Counted from the stretch's first letter, positions 33,334 through 43,555 are shown. The stretch is DNA of 64,000 nucleotides from Vulcaniibacterium thermophilum (GCF_007923255.1 NZ_VOHJ01000012.1:20541-84540); one strand, 5' to 3'. Translations and numbers: made by a program. Notes: generated by a model not told the origin, from the letters alone.

Positions 33334-34074
33334 ATGGCCGGCCATTCCAAATGGGCCAACATCCAGCACCGCAAGAACGCGCAGGACGCGAAGCGGGGCA
33401 AGATCTTCACCAAGCTCGTGCGTGAGATCTCGGTCGCCGCGCGCCAGGGCGGCGGCGATCCGGCCGGCAACCCGCGCCTGCGTGCGGCGATCGACAAGGC
33501 GCTGTCCGCCAACATGACCAAGGACAGCATCGAGCGCGCGATCAAGAAGGCGACCGGCGAGCTGGAAGGCGTGGCCTACGAGGAAGTGCGCTACGAGGGC
33601 TACGCGCCCGGCGGGGTGGCGGTGATCGTCGACTGCCTGACCGACAACCGCGTGCGCACCGTGGCCGACGTGCGCCACGCCTTCAGCAAGTTCGGCGGCA
33701 ACCTCGGCACCGACGGCTCGGTGGCCTTCATGTTCAGGAAACTCGGCGTGCTGAGCTATGCGCCCGGCGCCGACGAGGACCGCATCACCGAGGCCGCGAT
33801 CGAGGCCGGCGCCGACGACATCCAGGTGCATCCGGACGACGGCTCGATCGAGGTGCTGACCGCCCCGGACGCGTTCGAGGCGGTCCGCAAGGCAATGGAG
33901 GCCGCCGGCCTGAAGCCCGACGAGGCCGAGGTCACGTTCCGCGCCGACAACACCGTGGCCGTGACCGGCGAGACCGCGCAGCAGGTCGCCAAGCTGCTCG
34001 ACTGGCTGGAAGACCTCGACGACGTACAGAACGTGTACTCCAACGCCGATCTGCCGGAAGAGGCGTATGCGTAA
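33334..34074 (+). CDS. yebC: YebC/PmpR-family translation or transcription regulator
   Basis: This 246-residue protein is a textbook Yeb[21 protein letters not shown] at the start, [46 protein letters not shown], and a C-terminal [20 protein letters not shown]. YebC-type proteins bind DNA in some bacteria, and more recent work ties them to ribosomes stalled at proline stretches. It is upstream of ruvC, a common genomic association in proteobacteria. A G-rich heptanucleotide arm begins four bases after its stop codon. Confidence 0.96.
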   Translation: MAGHSKWANIQHRKNAQDAKRGKIFTKLVREISVAARQGGGDPAGNPRLRAAIDKALSANMTKDSIERAIKKATGELEGVAYEEVRYEGYAPGGVAVIVDCLTDNRVRTVADVRHAFSKFGGNLGTDGSVAFMFRKLGVLSYAPGADEDRITEAAIEAGADDIQVHPDDGSIEVLTAPDAFEAVRKAMEAAGLKPDEAEVTFRADNTVAVTGETAQQVAKLLDWLEDLDDVQNVYSNADLPEEAYA

Positions 34075-34077
34075 GGC

Positions 34078-34173
34078 GGGGAACCGGGAACGGGGAATCG
34101 GGAATCGCGCATGCGCGGTTCCCGTTTCCGCTTCTGCTTTGTCGATTCCCGATTCCCGATTCCCGATTCCCGC
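34078..34173. repeat. Heptanucleotide spacer element between yebC and ruvC
   Basis: A G-rich arm (34078-34106, GGGAACGGGGAATCGGGAAT core) and a C-rich arm (34144-34173, four GATTCCC units) are inverted relative to each other. A CGCGCATGCGCG palindrome begins the loop. The arms abut the yebC stop and the ruvC ATG. Confidence 0.85.
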
Positions 34174-34176
34174 CCG

Positions 34177-34698
34177 ATGACCCGCATCCTCGGCATCGAC
34201 CCCGGCTCGCAGCGCACCGGCGTGGGCATCATCGACGTCGCCGTGGACGGCCGCTGCGCCTTCGTGCATGCCGAGGCGCTGAAGCTGCTCGACGCGGAGG
34301 ATTTCTGCCGCCGGCTCGGCCTGCTGTGCGAGCGGCTGGACGCGCTGCTGGATGCCTGGCAGCCGCAGCAGGTGGCGATCGAGAGCGTGTTCATGGACAA
34401 GTCGGCGACGTCCGCCCTGAAGCTCGGTCACGCGCGCGGCGCGGCGATCGCCACCGTGGTGAGGCGCGGCCTGCCGGTGAGCGAGTACGCGCCGCGCGTG
34501 GTCAAGCAGTCGCTGGTCGGCCGCGGCGCGGCGGAGAAGCCGCAGGTGCAGCACATGGTGCGGCTGCTGCTGAACATGCCGGAGGCCAAGCTGCAGGCCG
34601 ACGCCGCCGATGCGCTGGCGATCGCGCTCACCCACGCCCACATGTCCGCCACCGCGCAGCGCGCGGGAGTGGCGGTGGCGGCGTTGAGGAGGCGGTGA
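34177..34698 (+). CDS. ruvC: Holliday junction endonuclease RuvC
   Basis: RuvC resolves Holliday junctions with RuvAB. The 173-residue protein begins [18 protein letters not shown] with the first catalytic Asp (D8). The glutamate lies in [20 protein letters not shown], and the late acidic pair in [17 protein letters not shown]. The ATG at 34177 comes four bases after the C-rich heptanucleotide arm and has no Shine-Dalgarno; the in-frame ATG at 34111 would translate the repeat and is rejected. Confidence 0.96.
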   Translation: MTRILGIDPGSQRTGVGIIDVAVDGRCAFVHAEALKLLDAEDFCRRLGLLCERLDALLDAWQPQQVAIESVFMDKSATSALKLGHARGAAIATVVRRGLPVSEYAPRVVKQSLVGRGAAEKPQVQHMVRLLLNMPEAKLQADAADALAIALTHAHMSATAQRAGVAVAALRRR

Positions 34699-34763
34699 TG
34701 GTGCGCCTGGCGCTGCATCGCGTGACCGATCGTTCCTCCGCATCCGCGACGCGTTTCCCGCGG

Positions 34764-34849
34764 CGTCATCCCTGCGCAAGCGGGGATCCATGGACGTCGC
34801 ACAGGCGGCAGTCAACGTTCAAGGGATCCCGCTTTCGCGGGAACGACGG
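34764..34849. repeat. Inverted pair of REP-like palindromes
   Basis: CGTCATCCCTGCGCAAGCGG (from 34764) and an inverted GGGATCCCGCTTTCGCGGGA (from 34823) flank about 25 bases. They belong to the CGTCAT(T/C)CCCGCGAAAGCGGG family seen at four places in this window. Confidence 0.75.
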
Positions 34850-34942
34850 AATGCGGCGTCCCGAGCGGCCGGTCGCCCACGCGGCGCCCGGCACGTCCCC
34901 GTCGCGGCGATGGCCGCGAGCGCCGAGCACGGAGCTGCGCGC

Positions 34943-35533
34943 ATGATCGGCCGTCTCAAGGGCATCCTGGTCTACAAGCAGCCGCCGTGGCTGATGATCG
35001 ACGTGCACGGCGTCGGCTACGAGCTGGAAGCGCCGATGAGCACGTTCTACGACCTGCCCGAGGTCGGGCGCGAGGTAGTGCTGTTCACCCACTACGCGCA
35101 GAAGGAGGACAGCGTCGCGCTGTACGGCTTCCTGCGCGAGTCCGAGCGGCGTCTGTTCCGCGATCTGCAGAAGGTCAGCGGCATCGGTGCCAAGATCGCG
35201 CTGGCGGTGCTCTCGGGCGTCCCGGTCGACGAGTTCGCGCGTCTGGTGCAGGCCGGCGACGTGACCGCGCTCACGCGCATTCCCGGCATCGGCAAGAAGA
35301 CCGCCGAACGCATGGTGGTCGAGCTGCGCGACCGCGCCGCCGATCTGGCCGGCGGCGGCGTCGCCGTGATCGGCGCCGGCGTTCCGGCCGATCCGCAGAG
35401 CGAGGCGCTCGTCGCGCTCCAGCAGCTCGGCTACAAGCCCGCGGAGGCGCAGCGCATGGTGCGCGACGCCGCCGCGGCCGGCGACGATGCCGCCGCCATC
35501 ATCCGCAAAGCGCTGAAATCCGCGCTTCGCTGA
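34943..35533 (+). CDS. ruvA: Holliday junction branch-migration protein RuvA
   Basis: The 196-residue junction-binding protein starts [20 protein letters not shown]. Two helix-hairpin-helix motifs follow, [18 protein letters not shown] and [19 protein letters not shown], and a C-terminal RuvB-contacting domain ([20 protein letters not shown]). It is separated from ruvC by 244 bases carrying a REP pair, and from its partner ruvB by kup, an unusual split of the ruv operon. The open frame upstream of 34943 is non-coding. Confidence 0.96.
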   Translation: MIGRLKGILVYKQPPWLMIDVHGVGYELEAPMSTFYDLPEVGREVVLFTHYAQKEDSVALYGFLRESERRLFRDLQKVSGIGAKIALAVLSGVPVDEFARLVQAGDVTALTRIPGIGKKTAERMVVELRDRAADLAGGGVAVIGAGVPADPQSEALVALQQLGYKPAEAQRMVRDAAAAGDDAAAIIRKALKSALR

Positions 35534-35553
35534 TCCCTTTCCCGACGACTCGC

Positions 35554-37488
35554 ATGGGCGCCATGGGCTCATCCTCATCCGTTTCCGCTTCCGGCGCGCA
35601 CTCCGGCCCCGGGCATGCGCAGGCCGGTCTGGCCGGCCTGGTGGTGGGCGCGATCGGCGTGGTGTTCGGCGACATCGGCACCAGCCCGCTGTACACCATC
35701 AAGGAGATGTTCCACCCGCATTTCGGACTGACGCCCGATGCGGCCACGGTGAAGGGGCTGCTGTCGCTCGGGTTCTGGTCGCTGATCCTGGTGGTCACGC
35801 TGAAATACGTGATCGTCATCATGCGCGCCGACAACGAGGGCGAGGGCGGCATCATGGCGCTGACCGCGCTCGCCCAGCGCAGCCTGCAGAAGGGTTCGCG
35901 GCTGAGTTACGTGGTCGGCATCCTCGGCATCTTCGGCGCGGCGCTGTTCTTCGGCGACGGCATGATCACCCCGCCGATCACCGTGCTGGGCGCGGTCGAG
36001 GGTCTGGAGGTGATCTCGCCGCTGTTCAAGCAGTGGGTGGTGCCGATCAGCCTGGTGATCCTCGGCGGCCTGTTCGCATTCCAGCGCTTCGGCACGGCGA
36101 AGGTCGGCAAGGCGTTCGGGCCGATCATGATCGCCTGGTTCGTGGTCCTGGCCGTGTTCGGCATCTACAACATCGCCCACAACCCGATCGTGCTGAAGGC
36201 CATGAACCCGTACTGGGCCTGGCACTTCTTCGCCACGCACAGTTGGCACGCGGTGCTGATCCTGGGGGCGGTGGTGCTGACGGTCACCGGCGGCGAGGCG
36301 CTGTACGCCGACCTCGGCCATTTCGGCAAGACGCCGATCCGCTGGGGCTGGTTCGGTTTCGTGCTGCCGGCGCTGGTGCTGAACTACTACGGCCAGGGTG
36401 CGATCCTGCTGCGCGATCCGTCCGCGGTGGCCAACCCGTTCTACATGTCCATTCCCGGCTGGGCGCAGTTGCCGATGCTGGTGCTGGCCACCACCGCGGC
36501 GGCGGTAGCGTCGCAAGCGGTGATCACCGGCGCGTTCTCGGTGACGCGGCAGGCGATCCAGCTCGGCTACCTGCCGCGGCTGGCGATCCGCTACACCTCG
36601 CGCGAGACCATCGGCCAGATCTACGTGCCGTCGATCAACTGGATGCTGTTCGGCGCGGTGGTGATCCTGGTGCTCGCGTTCCAGAGCACGACCGCGCTGG
36701 CGACCGCCTACGGGCTGTCGGTCACCGGCACCATGCTGATCGACACCCTGCTGCTGGCGGTCGTGGCCTACACGCGCTGGCCGCAGGCGCGGCGCTGGGT
36801 GCTGCCGCTGTGCGCGTTGTTCTTCCTGATCGACTGCGCCTTCCTGTTCGCCAACGGCGCCAAGCTGTTCAGCGGCATCGGCGCCTGGGTGCCGCTGTTC
36901 ATCGGCATCACCGCGTTCACGCTGATGCGCACCTGGCGGCGCGGCCGCCAGTTGCTGCACGAGGAGATCCAGAAGGAAGGCATCCATCTGGACACGTTCC
37001 TGCCCGGACTGCTGCTGGCGCCGCCCACGCGCGTGCCGGGCACGGCGATCTTCCTCACCGCCGACAAGGGCGTGGTGCCGCACGCGCTGCTGCACAACCT
37101 CAAGCACAACAAGGTGCTGCACGAGCGCAACGTGTTCCTGACCGTGGAGACGCTGAACGTGCCGTACGCGCCGAAGGAGAAACGGCTGAAGATCGAGTCG
37201 ATCGGCAACGACTTCTACCGCGTGCTGGTGCGGTTCGGATTCATGGAAACCCCGGACGTGCCGCTGGCACTGATGCGAAGCTGCGACCAGGGCGGCATCC
37301 ATTTCGATCCGATGGACACCACCTACTTCGCCAGCCGCGAAACCGTGGTGGCGTCGAAACACCGCGGCATGCCGTTCTGGCGCGACAAGCTGTTCGCGCT
37401 GATGCACCGCAACGCCGCGCCCGCCACCAACTTCTTCCGCATCCCCGGCAACCGGCTGGTCGAGCTGGGGGCGCAGGTGGAGATCTGA
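35554..37488 (+). CDS. kup: Kup-family potassium uptake transporter
   Basis: This 644-residue K+/H+ symporter has about twelve transmembrane helices in the first 430 residues. [20 protein letters not shown] near residue 35 is the KUP signature; [34 protein letters not shown] and [15 protein letters not shown] follow. The roughly 190-residue cytoplasmic C-terminal domain ends [21 protein letters not shown]. The start may be 35554 or the ATG three codons later. It starts 20 bases after ruvA and is probably transcribed with it. A G-rich heptanucleotide arm follows the stop after three bases. Confidence 0.95.
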   Translation: MGAMGSSSSVSASGAHSGPGHAQAGLAGLVVGAIGVVFGDIGTSPLYTIKEMFHPHFGLTPDAATVKGLLSLGFWSLILVVTLKYVIVIMRADNEGEGGIMALTALAQRSLQKGSRLSYVVGILGIFGAALFFGDGMITPPITVLGAVEGLEVISPLFKQWVVPISLVILGGLFAFQRFGTAKVGKAFGPIMIAWFVVLAVFGIYNIAHNPIVLKAMNPYWAWHFFATHSWHAVLILGAVVLTVTGGEALYADLGHFGKTPIRWGWFGFVLPALVLNYYGQGAILLRDPSAVANPFYMSIPGWAQLPMLVLATTAAAVASQAVITGAFSVTRQAIQLGYLPRLAIRYTSRETIGQIYVPSINWMLFGAVVILVLAFQSTTALATAYGLSVTGTMLIDTLLLAVVAYTRWPQARRWVLPLCALFFLIDCAFLFANGAKLFSGIGAWVPLFIGITAFTLMRTWRRGRQLLHEEIQKEGIHLDTFLPGLLLAPPTRVPGTAIFLTADKGVVPHALLHNLKHNKVLHERNVFLTVETLNVPYAPKEKRLKIESIGNDFYRVLVRFGFMETPDVPLALMRSCDQGGIHFDPMDTTYFASRETVVASKHRGMPFWRDKLFALMHRNAAPATNFFRIPGNRLVELGAQVEI

Positions 37489-37491
37489 GAT

Positions 37492-37623
37492 GGGGCGGGA
37501 ACGGGGGACGGGGAACGGGGAACGTGCGGCTTGCTTGAGCGCCTACACTTGCATGCACCGCGGCGGTGCCGCAGGGTGACTCGCTCGACGCTCTTCCTCC
37601 GTTCCCCGTTCCCCGTTCCCGTC
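37492..37623. repeat. Heptanucleotide spacer element between kup and ruvB
   Basis: A G-rich arm (37492-37524, units GGGGAAC/GGGGACG) and a C-rich arm (37602-37623, three GTTCCCC units) are inverted relative to each other and abut the kup stop and ruvB start. The spacer contains TACACT at 37544-37549, a possible -10 for ruvB. Confidence 0.85.
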
Positions 37624-37625
37624 CA

Positions 37626-38642
37626 ATGACCGACCGCCTGATCGCGCCCGCCGCCACCCGCGAAGACGAACTGCTGGAGGCCTCGATCCGCCCGAAACGG
37701 CTGGACGAGTACCTCGGCCAGCAGCCGGTGCGCGAGCAGATGAAGATCTACATCGAGGCGGCGAAGCGCCGCGGCGAGGCGCTGGACCATGTGCTGATCT
37801 TCGGTCCGCCGGGGCTGGGCAAGACCACGCTGTCGCATGTGATCGCCAACGAGCTCGGCGTCAACCTGCGCCAGACCTCCGGGCCGGTGATCGAGAAGGC
37901 GGGCGATCTCGCCGCGCTGCTGACCAACCTGCAGCCGCACGACGTGCTGTTCGTCGACGAGATCCACCGCCTTTCGCCGATGGTCGAGGAAGTGCTCTAT
38001 CCGGCGATGGAGGATTTCCAGATCGACATCATGATCGGCGAGGGCCCGGCCGCGCGCTCGATCAAGCTCGACCTGCCGCCGTTCACCCTGATCGGCGCCA
38101 CCACCCGCGCCGGCCTGCTGACCGCGCCGCTGCGCGACCGCTTCGGCATCGTGCAGCGGCTGGAGTTCTATAGCGCCGAGGAGCTGACGCAGATCGTGCG
38201 GCGCTCGGCGCAGATCCTCGGCATCGCCTGCGTGCCGGAAGGCGCCGGCGAGATCGCCCGCCGCGCGCGCGGCACCCCGCGCATCGCCAACCGCCTGCTG
38301 CGGCGCGTGCGCGACTACGCCCAGGTCAAGGGCGACGGCGTGATCACCGCACAGATCGCGGCGGATGCGATGGCGATGCTGAAGGTCGATCCGGAAGGCT
38401 TCGACGAGCTCGACCGCCGCCTGCTGTCGACCATCATCGATGCGTTCGATGGCGGCCCGGTCGGCGTGGAATCGCTCGCCGCCGCGTTGTCTGAGGAACG
38501 CGGCACGATCGAGGACGTGATCGAGCCGTACCTGATCCAGCAGGGCTTCCTGGTGCGCACCGCGCGCGGCCGCATGGCCACGCCGAAGGCATACCGCCAC
38601 CTCGGCCTGCAGCCGCGGCGCGGCGCGGGCGAATTGTTCTGA
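37626..38642 (+). CDS. ruvB: Holliday junction branch-migration ATPase RuvB
   Basis: The 338-residue AAA+ motor drives branch migration with RuvA. Walker [15 protein letters not shown] is at about residues 60-73, Walker [10 protein letters not shown], sensor 1 LIGATTRAG, the arginine finger in APLRDRFGI, and the C-terminal winged helix includes GLQPRRG. The start at 37626 ([20 protein letters not shown]) follows the C-rich heptanucleotide arm by two bases, again without a Shine-Dalgarno. Own promoter likely, because it is cut off from ruvA by kup. Confidence 0.96.
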   Translation: MTDRLIAPAATREDELLEASIRPKRLDEYLGQQPVREQMKIYIEAAKRRGEALDHVLIFGPPGLGKTTLSHVIANELGVNLRQTSGPVIEKAGDLAALLTNLQPHDVLFVDEIHRLSPMVEEVLYPAMEDFQIDIMIGEGPAARSIKLDLPPFTLIGATTRAGLLTAPLRDRFGIVQRLEFYSAEELTQIVRRSAQILGIACVPEGAGEIARRARGTPRIANRLLRRVRDYAQVKGDGVITAQIAADAMAMLKVDPEGFDELDRRLLSTIIDAFDGGPVGVESLAAALSEERGTIEDVIEPYLIQQGFLVRTARGRMATPKAYRHLGLQPRRGAGELF

Positions 38643-38675
38643 GCGATCCCTGCCGTCGTACGAGTCCGATGTCCC

Positions 38676-38704
38676 GGGGGTTCCCGCTTTCTCGAGAACG
38701 ACGA
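38676..38704. repeat. REP-like palindrome
   Basis: GGGGTTCCCGCTTTCTCGAG followed by AACGACGAC: a degenerate inverted member of the CGTCATTCCCGCGAAAGCGGG family, 35 bases after the ruvB stop. Confidence 0.6.
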
Positions 38705-38723
38705 CCAGGGGCTTATGCTCGTC

Positions 38724-38788
38724 CGATTCCCGATTCCCGATTCCCGATTCCCGATTCCCGATTCCCGATTCCCGATTCCCGATTCCCG
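38724..38788. repeat. Heptanucleotide array (C-rich arm) before ybgC
   Basis: Nine tandem GATTCCC units, nearly perfect, end ten bases before the ybgC ATG. No G-rich partner arm is present on the ruvB side. Confidence 0.9.
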
Positions 38789-38798
38789 CCTTAGCCCA

Positions 38799-39206
38799 AT
38801 GTTCAGCCTTCCCCTACGCATCTACTGGGAAGATACCGACGCCGGCGGCGTGGTGTACCACGCGCGCTACCTCGGATTCCTCGAGCGCGCGCGCAGCGAG
38901 TGGATGCGCGCGCTGGGCTACGGGCAGGACGCGTTGCGGCGCGAGCTCGATGTCGTGTTCGCGGTGCGTTCGATGCAGCTCGACTTCCGCAAGCCCGCGC
39001 GGCTGGACGACGCGTTGCACGTCACCGTCCGCCTGCGCGAGTGCCGCCGCGCCAGCGCGGTGTTCGTGCAGCAGGTCGTGCGCGACGGCGACGTGCTGCT
39101 CGAAGCCACCGTGCGCGTGGCGGCGCTGGATGCGGCGGAGTTCCGCCCGCGGCCGGTGCCCGCGCCGCTGTACGACGCGATGAAGGCGCAGGAGTCCGCC
39201 GGTTGA
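38799..39206 (+). CDS. ybgC: YbgC-type acyl-CoA thioesterase of the Tol-Pal cluster
   Basis: This 135-residue hotdog-fold protein starts MFSLPLRIYWEDTDAGGVVY; the Asp of EDTDAGGVVYHARYLGF is the catalytic residue. The length is typical. The open frame upstream of 38799 runs through the heptanucleotide array and is not coding. As in E. coli, the gene opens the tol-pal cluster, where it is thought to act on acyl-CoA or acyl-ACP in phospholipid metabolism. tolQ follows after 56 bases. Confidence 0.94.
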   Translation: MFSLPLRIYWEDTDAGGVVYHARYLGFLERARSEWMRALGYGQDALRRELDVVFAVRSMQLDFRKPARLDDALHVTVRLRECRRASAVFVQQVVRDGDVLLEATVRVAALDAAEFRPRPVPAPLYDAMKAQESAG

Positions 39207-39262
39207 GCGCGCCGCGCCGGCACAATCCAACGAACACGCCCGATCGGGCCTGGAGAGAACGA

Positions 39263-40051
39263 ATGCCCCACGCCGTGCTTTTCGCCACCACCGTCCAGCC
39301 CCTCCCGGAGCAGGCCGCCGCGCAGGCCGCGGAGCTGCCCGAAAGCGCCGCGACGGTCGCGACCACGGCCGGCGGCGGCGGATTCGACGTGCTGCAATTG
39401 ATCCTGCACGCGAGCCTGCCGGTGCAGGTGGTGATGGCGCTGCTGCTGCTGGCCTCGATCGCCTCGTGGGTCATCATCATCCGCAAGAAGCGCGTGCTCG
39501 ATCGCGCGCAGCGCGAGGCCGACCAGTTCGAGGAGCGGTTCTGGTCGGGGGTGGATCTGGCCAAGCTCTACGCCGGCGCCGCCGAACGCAATCGCAGCAT
39601 CACCGGCATGGAGGCGATCTTCGAGGCCGGTTTCCGCGAGTTCAACCGCCTGCGCCAGCGCCGCGGCGGCGATGCCCGCCTGCAACTGGAAGGCGCGCAG
39701 CGGGCGATGCGGGCGACCGGCTCGCGCGAGCTGGACGAGCTGGAACACAACCTGGAGTTCCTCGCCAACGTCGGCTCGATCAGCCCGTACGTCGGCCTGT
39801 TCGGCACCGTCTGGGGCATCATGCTGTCGTTCCAGGGGCTGGCGAACATGAAGGAGGCGACCATCGCCACCGTGGCGCCGGGCATCTCCGAGGCGCTGAT
39901 CGCCACCGCCATGGGCCTGTTCGCGGCGATTCCCGCGGTGTGGGCGTACAACCGGTTCGCCAACCGCGTGGAGCGCCTGACCGTGCGCTACGAAGCGTTC
40001 TCCGAGGAGTTCTCGTCGATCCTGCAGCGCCAGGCGCATGCGGAGGAATGA
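39263..40051 (+). CDS. tolQ: Tol-Pal system proton-channel subunit TolQ
   Basis: TolQ (262 residues) forms, with TolR, the proton-driven motor of the Tol system for outer-membrane constriction. It has three transmembrane segments: VQVVMALLLLASIASWVIII near residue 55, ISPYVGLFGTVWGIMLSF and IATAMGLFAAIPAVWAY in the C-terminal half. GGAGAG six bases before the ATG at 39263 fixes the start. The N-terminal 40 residues are longer and more alanine-rich than in E. coli. Confidence 0.95.
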   Translation: MPHAVLFATTVQPLPEQAAAQAAELPESAATVATTAGGGGFDVLQLILHASLPVQVVMALLLLASIASWVIIIRKKRVLDRAQREADQFEERFWSGVDLAKLYAGAAERNRSITGMEAIFEAGFREFNRLRQRRGGDARLQLEGAQRAMRATGSRELDELEHNLEFLANVGSISPYVGLFGTVWGIMLSFQGLANMKEATIATVAPGISEALIATAMGLFAAIPAVWAYNRFANRVERLTVRYEAFSEEFSSILQRQAHAEE

Positions 40052-40114
40052 CCGCGGCGTGAGCGCGCCGCGCCCGCGCCGCTTCCGTCCTTCGCACGTT
40101 TCCCGGAGCGCCCC

Positions 40115-40555
40115 ATGACCATCGCCCTGCGACGCCACCGCAAGCGCAAGCTCAAGGCCGAGATCAACGTCGTGCCGTACATCGACGTCATGCTCGTGCT
40201 GCTGATCATCTTCATGGTGACCGCGCCGTTGCTGAACCTCGGCGTGGACGTCGACCTGCCGCAGTCCAACGCCAAGTCGATCCAGGAGAAGAAGGACCCG
40301 GTGATCGTCACCGTCGACCGCGACGGCAACTACTTCCTCGCGGTCGAGGCTGGCCGGAACGAGGCGGTCACGCGCGAGGAGCTGCTCGCGCGGATCCGCG
40401 CGATGGTCGCGCAGAACCCGCAGTTGCCGGTGTTCGTCGCCGGCGATGCGACGGCGAGCTACCAGCGCGTCTACGACGCGATGCAGGTGCTGCAGGAAGC
40501 GGAGGTCGACCGGGTCGGCCTGATGAGCAACCCGGAGCAGGGCCGCGGCCGATGA
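40115..40555 (+). CDS. tolR: Tol-Pal system protein TolR
   Basis: The 146-residue protein has one N-terminal transmembrane helix with the essential proton-path aspartate in VVPYIDVMLVLLIIFMV, and a periplasmic domain ending NPEQGRGR. It works in a TolQ5-TolR2 stator complex. CGGAGCGCC lies before the ATG. It overlaps tolA by four bases (ATGA), indicating translational coupling. Confidence 0.95.
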   Translation: MTIALRRHRKRKLKAEINVVPYIDVMLVLLIIFMVTAPLLNLGVDVDLPQSNAKSIQEKKDPVIVTVDRDGNYFLAVEAGRNEAVTREELLARIRAMVAQNPQLPVFVAGDATASYQRVYDAMQVLQEAEVDRVGLMSNPEQGRGR

Positions 40556-41472
40556 AGGCCACGCGCGAGGACGACATCGTCGCCGTCACGCTGGCGCTGT
40601 CGCTGCATGCGCTGCTGGCGCTGATCCTGCTGGTCGGGCTGCGCTGGACCAGCCGCCACGAGGCGCTGGCCGCCGCGGGCTCGCCCATCTCGGCCGAGCT
40701 TGCCGACGTGTCGGAGCTGTCGCCGGCGATGCGCCGCACCCTCGGCCGGCGGCCGGAGCCCGCGCCGGCTCCGCCGCCACAGCCGTTGCCGGAGCCGGTC
40801 CCCGAGGACGCGCCGGCGCCGCAGCAGAAGAAGGCGCAGGACTTCATTCCGGTGCCGGACGAGCGCAACCAGGAGGCGGTGGTCGATCGGCCCACGCCGC
40901 GCCCGGCCACCGAAACCCGCCCGCAGGAGGCCAAGCGCCGGCAGGAGCAGGTGGACCTCAGCGAAACCGAGCGCCAGCGGCAGGCGCAGAACACGCGCCG
41001 CCCCTCGCCGCAAGAGCTGGAGCGCCAGCGCCAGCTCGAGGACATCCGTCGCCAGCGCGAGAAGGCGCAGCGCGAGCGCCTGCTCGCCGAGCAGCGCCTG
41101 CAGCAGCTCGCCGACGCGCGCGCGCGTTCGGCCTCCGAGGAGGCGGCGCGCGCGGACCAGGCGGCGAGCGGCGCCGGCGGCAGCGACGACGGCCTGCAGG
41201 CGCGCTACGCCGAGGCGCTGCGGGCGGCGATCGCCTCCAAATGGATCCGCCCGGAAACGGTGCCGCTCGGCGCCCTGTGCCGCCTGCAGATCCGCCAGAT
41301 CCCCGGCGGGCGCGTGCTCGACGTGCGCGTGGTCGAACCGTGCAGCTACGACGAACAGGGCCGGCGCTCGATCGAGGCCGCGGTGCTGAAGGCCCAGCCG
41401 CTTCCCTACGCCGGTTTCGAGCCGGTGTTCCAGCGCGACCTGACGCTGAACTTCCGCGCCGAGGATCGCTGA
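40552..41472 (+). CDS. tolA: Tol-Pal system protein TolA
   Basis: This 306-residue protein links the TolQR motor to TolB/Pal. A transmembrane helix with the Ser-His pattern (VTLALSLHALLALILLVG) is at about residues 10-32. A proline-rich linker (about 60-95) follows, then an Arg/Glu/Gln/Ala-rich coiled-coil domain II (about 120-210, ELERQRQLEDIRRQREKAQR), and a small C-terminal domain III ending LTLNFRAEDR. It is shorter than E. coli TolA, mainly in domain II. The start overlaps the tolR stop by ATGA. Confidence 0.93.
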   Translation: MKATREDDIVAVTLALSLHALLALILLVGLRWTSRHEALAAAGSPISAELADVSELSPAMRRTLGRRPEPAPAPPPQPLPEPVPEDAPAPQQKKAQDFIPVPDERNQEAVVDRPTPRPATETRPQEAKRRQEQVDLSETERQRQAQNTRRPSPQELERQRQLEDIRRQREKAQRERLLAEQRLQQLADARARSASEEAARADQAASGAGGSDDGLQARYAEALRAAIASKWIRPETVPLGALCRLQIRQIPGGRVLDVRVVEPCSYDEQGRRSIEAAVLKAQPLPYAGFEPVFQRDLTLNFRAEDR

Positions 41473-41570
41473 GCACCGTGGGCGGCGGTCCGCGGGATCG
41501 CGTTCGAGTGTCCGTCATGTGACGGCCGCCGTTCACGAAGCGTTGTGACCGGCTTGACCGGTCCCGTGCC

Positions 41571-41576
41571 TACAAT
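41571..41576 (+). promoter_or_regulatory. Putative internal promoter (-10) for tolB-pal-cpoB
   Basis: TACAAT lies 25 bases before the tolB ATG. TTGTGA at 41543-41548 could serve as a -35 with a long (22-bp) spacer, so the assignment is weak. Confidence 0.35.
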
Positions 41577-41601
41577 TCGGAAAGCTGAACAGGACGAGCC
41601 G

Positions 41602-42921
41602 ATGAACCGACCGCTTTACTGGCTGACCGCACTGCTGGCCCTGCTGTTGCCGTGGGTGGCGCATGCGCAGCAGCGTGGGCTCGAGATCGACATCGTCGGC
41701 GGCAACGCGGCCGCGCTGCCGATCGTGATCGTGCCGATGCCGTACCAGGGCTCCGGCGCCGCGCCGGAAACCGACGTCGCCGCCGTCGTGCGCGCCGACC
41801 TCGAACGGTCCGGCCAGTTCCGCGCCCTGCCGGCGGCGGGCCTGGCCGAGCGCCCGACCCGCGGCGAGGAGATCAACTACGCCACCTGGCGCGCGCTCAA
41901 CCAGGACTACATCGTGGTCGGCCGCGTGCTCGACGGCGGCGAGGGCGCCTACCGCGTCGAGTACGAGCTGTTCGACGTCGCCAAGCAGCAGCGCCTGCTC
42001 GGTTTCGCGCTGACCGCGCGCGCCAGCGCGCTGCGCGACCTGGCGCACCAGATCAGCGACGCCATCTACGAAAAGATCACCGGCGTGCGCGGCGCCTTCT
42101 TCACCCGCATCGCCTACGTCACCGCGGTCGGCACCGGGCGCGCCACCCGCTACGCGCTGATGGTGGCCGACTCGGACGGCTACAACCCGCAGACGGTCGT
42201 CCGCTCCAGCGAGCCCCTGCTGTCGCCCGCCTGGAGCCCCGACGGGCGCCGGCTGGCCTACGTCAGCTTCGAGGGCGGCAATTCGTCGATCTATCTGCAG
42301 GAGATCGCCACCGGCAAGCGCGAGCTGATCGCCCGGTTCCGCGGCATCAACGGCGCCCCGGCGTTCTCCCCGGACGGGCGCCGCCTCGCGCTGACGCTCT
42401 CGCGCAGCGGCAATCCCGAGATCTACGTGATGGACCTCGGCAGCCGCGCGCTGACCCAGATCACCAACCACTTCGCGATCGACACCGAGCCGACCTGGAG
42501 CGCGGACGGCAGCACGATCTACTTCACCTCCGACCGCGGCGGCCGGCCGCAGATCTACAAGGCGCCGGCCAGCGGCGGCGCGGCCACGCGCGTCACCTTC
42601 CAGGGCAGCTACAACGCCAGCGCCGACCTGTCGCCGGACGGCAGGAAGCTCGCCGTCGCCCAGGGCGCCGGCAACACCTACCGCATCGCCGTGATGGACA
42701 GCAGCCTGGGCAGCCCGCGCTGGGACACGCTCTCCCCCGGTTCGCTGGACGAATCGCCGAGCTTCGCGCCGAACGGCATGATGCTGCTCTACGCTGCCCG
42801 CGAGGGCCGACGCGGCGTGCTGTACGCCGTCTCCGCCGACGGCCGCGTCCGCCAGCGGCTGGTGCTGGCCGAAGGCGACGTGCGCGAGCCCGCCTGGGGC
42901 CCGTTCCGCCAGCCGCGCTGA
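41602..42921 (+). CDS. tolB: Tol-Pal system periplasmic beta-propeller TolB
   Basis: TolB (439 residues) is a soluble periplasmic protein that binds Pal and TolA. The signal peptide [20 protein letters not shown] ends at AHA-QQ. An N-terminal domain (about 25-165) precedes a six-bladed WD40-like propeller with repeats such as [36 protein letters not shown] and [21 protein letters not shown] blades. The start at 41602 places the signal peptide correctly. It is 129 bases after tolA and 59 before pal. Confidence 0.95.
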   Translation: MNRPLYWLTALLALLLPWVAHAQQRGLEIDIVGGNAAALPIVIVPMPYQGSGAAPETDVAAVVRADLERSGQFRALPAAGLAERPTRGEEINYATWRALNQDYIVVGRVLDGGEGAYRVEYELFDVAKQQRLLGFALTARASALRDLAHQISDAIYEKITGVRGAFFTRIAYVTAVGTGRATRYALMVADSDGYNPQTVVRSSEPLLSPAWSPDGRRLAYVSFEGGNSSIYLQEIATGKRELIARFRGINGAPAFSPDGRRLALTLSRSGNPEIYVMDLGSRALTQITNHFAIDTEPTWSADGSTIYFTSDRGGRPQIYKAPASGGAATRVTFQGSYNASADLSPDGRKLAVAQGAGNTYRIAVMDSSLGSPRWDTLSPGSLDESPSFAPNGMMLLYAAREGRRGVLYAVSADGRVRQRLVLAEGDVREPAWGPFRQPR

Positions 42922-42980
42922 GTTTCGCAGTACCGGCCTTCGGGCCACCCCCGTGACACGCTCATAGACGAGGAACGACG

Positions 42981-43499
42981 ATGAACGCTACGACACGTTT
43001 GCTGCTCACCGCCATGCTGTGCACGGTCGCGGTCGCATGCTCGAAGAAGGTGAAGGAAACCCCGCCGGCCGATACCGGCCCGACCACCACCACGCCGACC
43101 GAGACCACGCCCGCCGCGACCACCGGCATCTACACGCCCGAAGACCTCGACCGCGACGCCTGCCTGCGCCAGCGCGTGGTGTACTTCGACTTCGACCAGG
43201 ACACCCTGCGTCCGGAGTTCCAGAACATCGTCGCCTGCCACGCCAAGTACCTGCGCGACCGTCCGTCCTCGCGCATGACGCTGGAAGGCCATGCCGACGA
43301 GCGCGGCAGCCGCGAGTACAACGTCGGCCTCGGCGAGCGCCGCGGCAACTCGGTGTCCTCGGCGATCCAGGCCAACGGCGGTTCCGGCGGCCAGATCACG
43401 GTGAGCAGTTTCGGCGAGGAGCGCCCGACCTGCACCGATTCGACCGAAGAGTGCTGGGCGAAGAACCGTCGCGTGGAAATCGTCTACACCGCGCGCTGA
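42981..43499 (+). CDS. pal: Peptidoglycan-associated lipoprotein Pal
   Basis: The 172-residue outer-membrane lipoprotein has the signal MNATTRLLLTAMLCTVAVAC with the acylated cysteine at residue 20. A Thr/Pro-rich linker (about 30-52) leads to an OmpA-like peptidoglycan-binding domain with VVYFDFDQDTLRPEF and LEGHADERGSREYNVGLGER. AGGAACGACG precedes the ATG. It anchors the Tol system to the cell wall. A strong hairpin without a U tract follows between pal and cpoB. Confidence 0.96.
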   Translation: MNATTRLLLTAMLCTVAVACSKKVKETPPADTGPTTTTPTETTPAATTGIYTPEDLDRDACLRQRVVYFDFDQDTLRPEFQNIVACHAKYLRDRPSSRMTLEGHADERGSREYNVGLGERRGNSVSSAIQANGGSGGQITVSSFGEERPTCTDSTEECWAKNRRVEIVYTAR

Positions 43500-43533
43500 T
43501 CCGACCCGGGCCGCGCCGGCGGCCCATCCGACG

Positions 43534-43555
43534 CCCTCCCGCCACGGCGGGAGGG
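43534..43555. terminator. Hairpin between pal and cpoB
   Basis: CCCTCCCGCC (43534-43543) and GGCGGGAGGG (43546-43555) form a perfect inverted repeat. There is no T run after it, so it may attenuate or stabilise the upstream mRNA rather than fully terminate. Confidence 0.5.

Noticed and set aside
38724..38788. CRISPR or phase-variable coding repeat before ybgC
   Set aside because: The 7-base repeat is outside the coding region; length change would not alter the frame of ybgC.
41554..41576. TTGACC/TACAAT as a full promoter for tolB
   Set aside because: The spacer would be only 11 bases, too short for sigma-70; only the -10 was kept, with low confidence.
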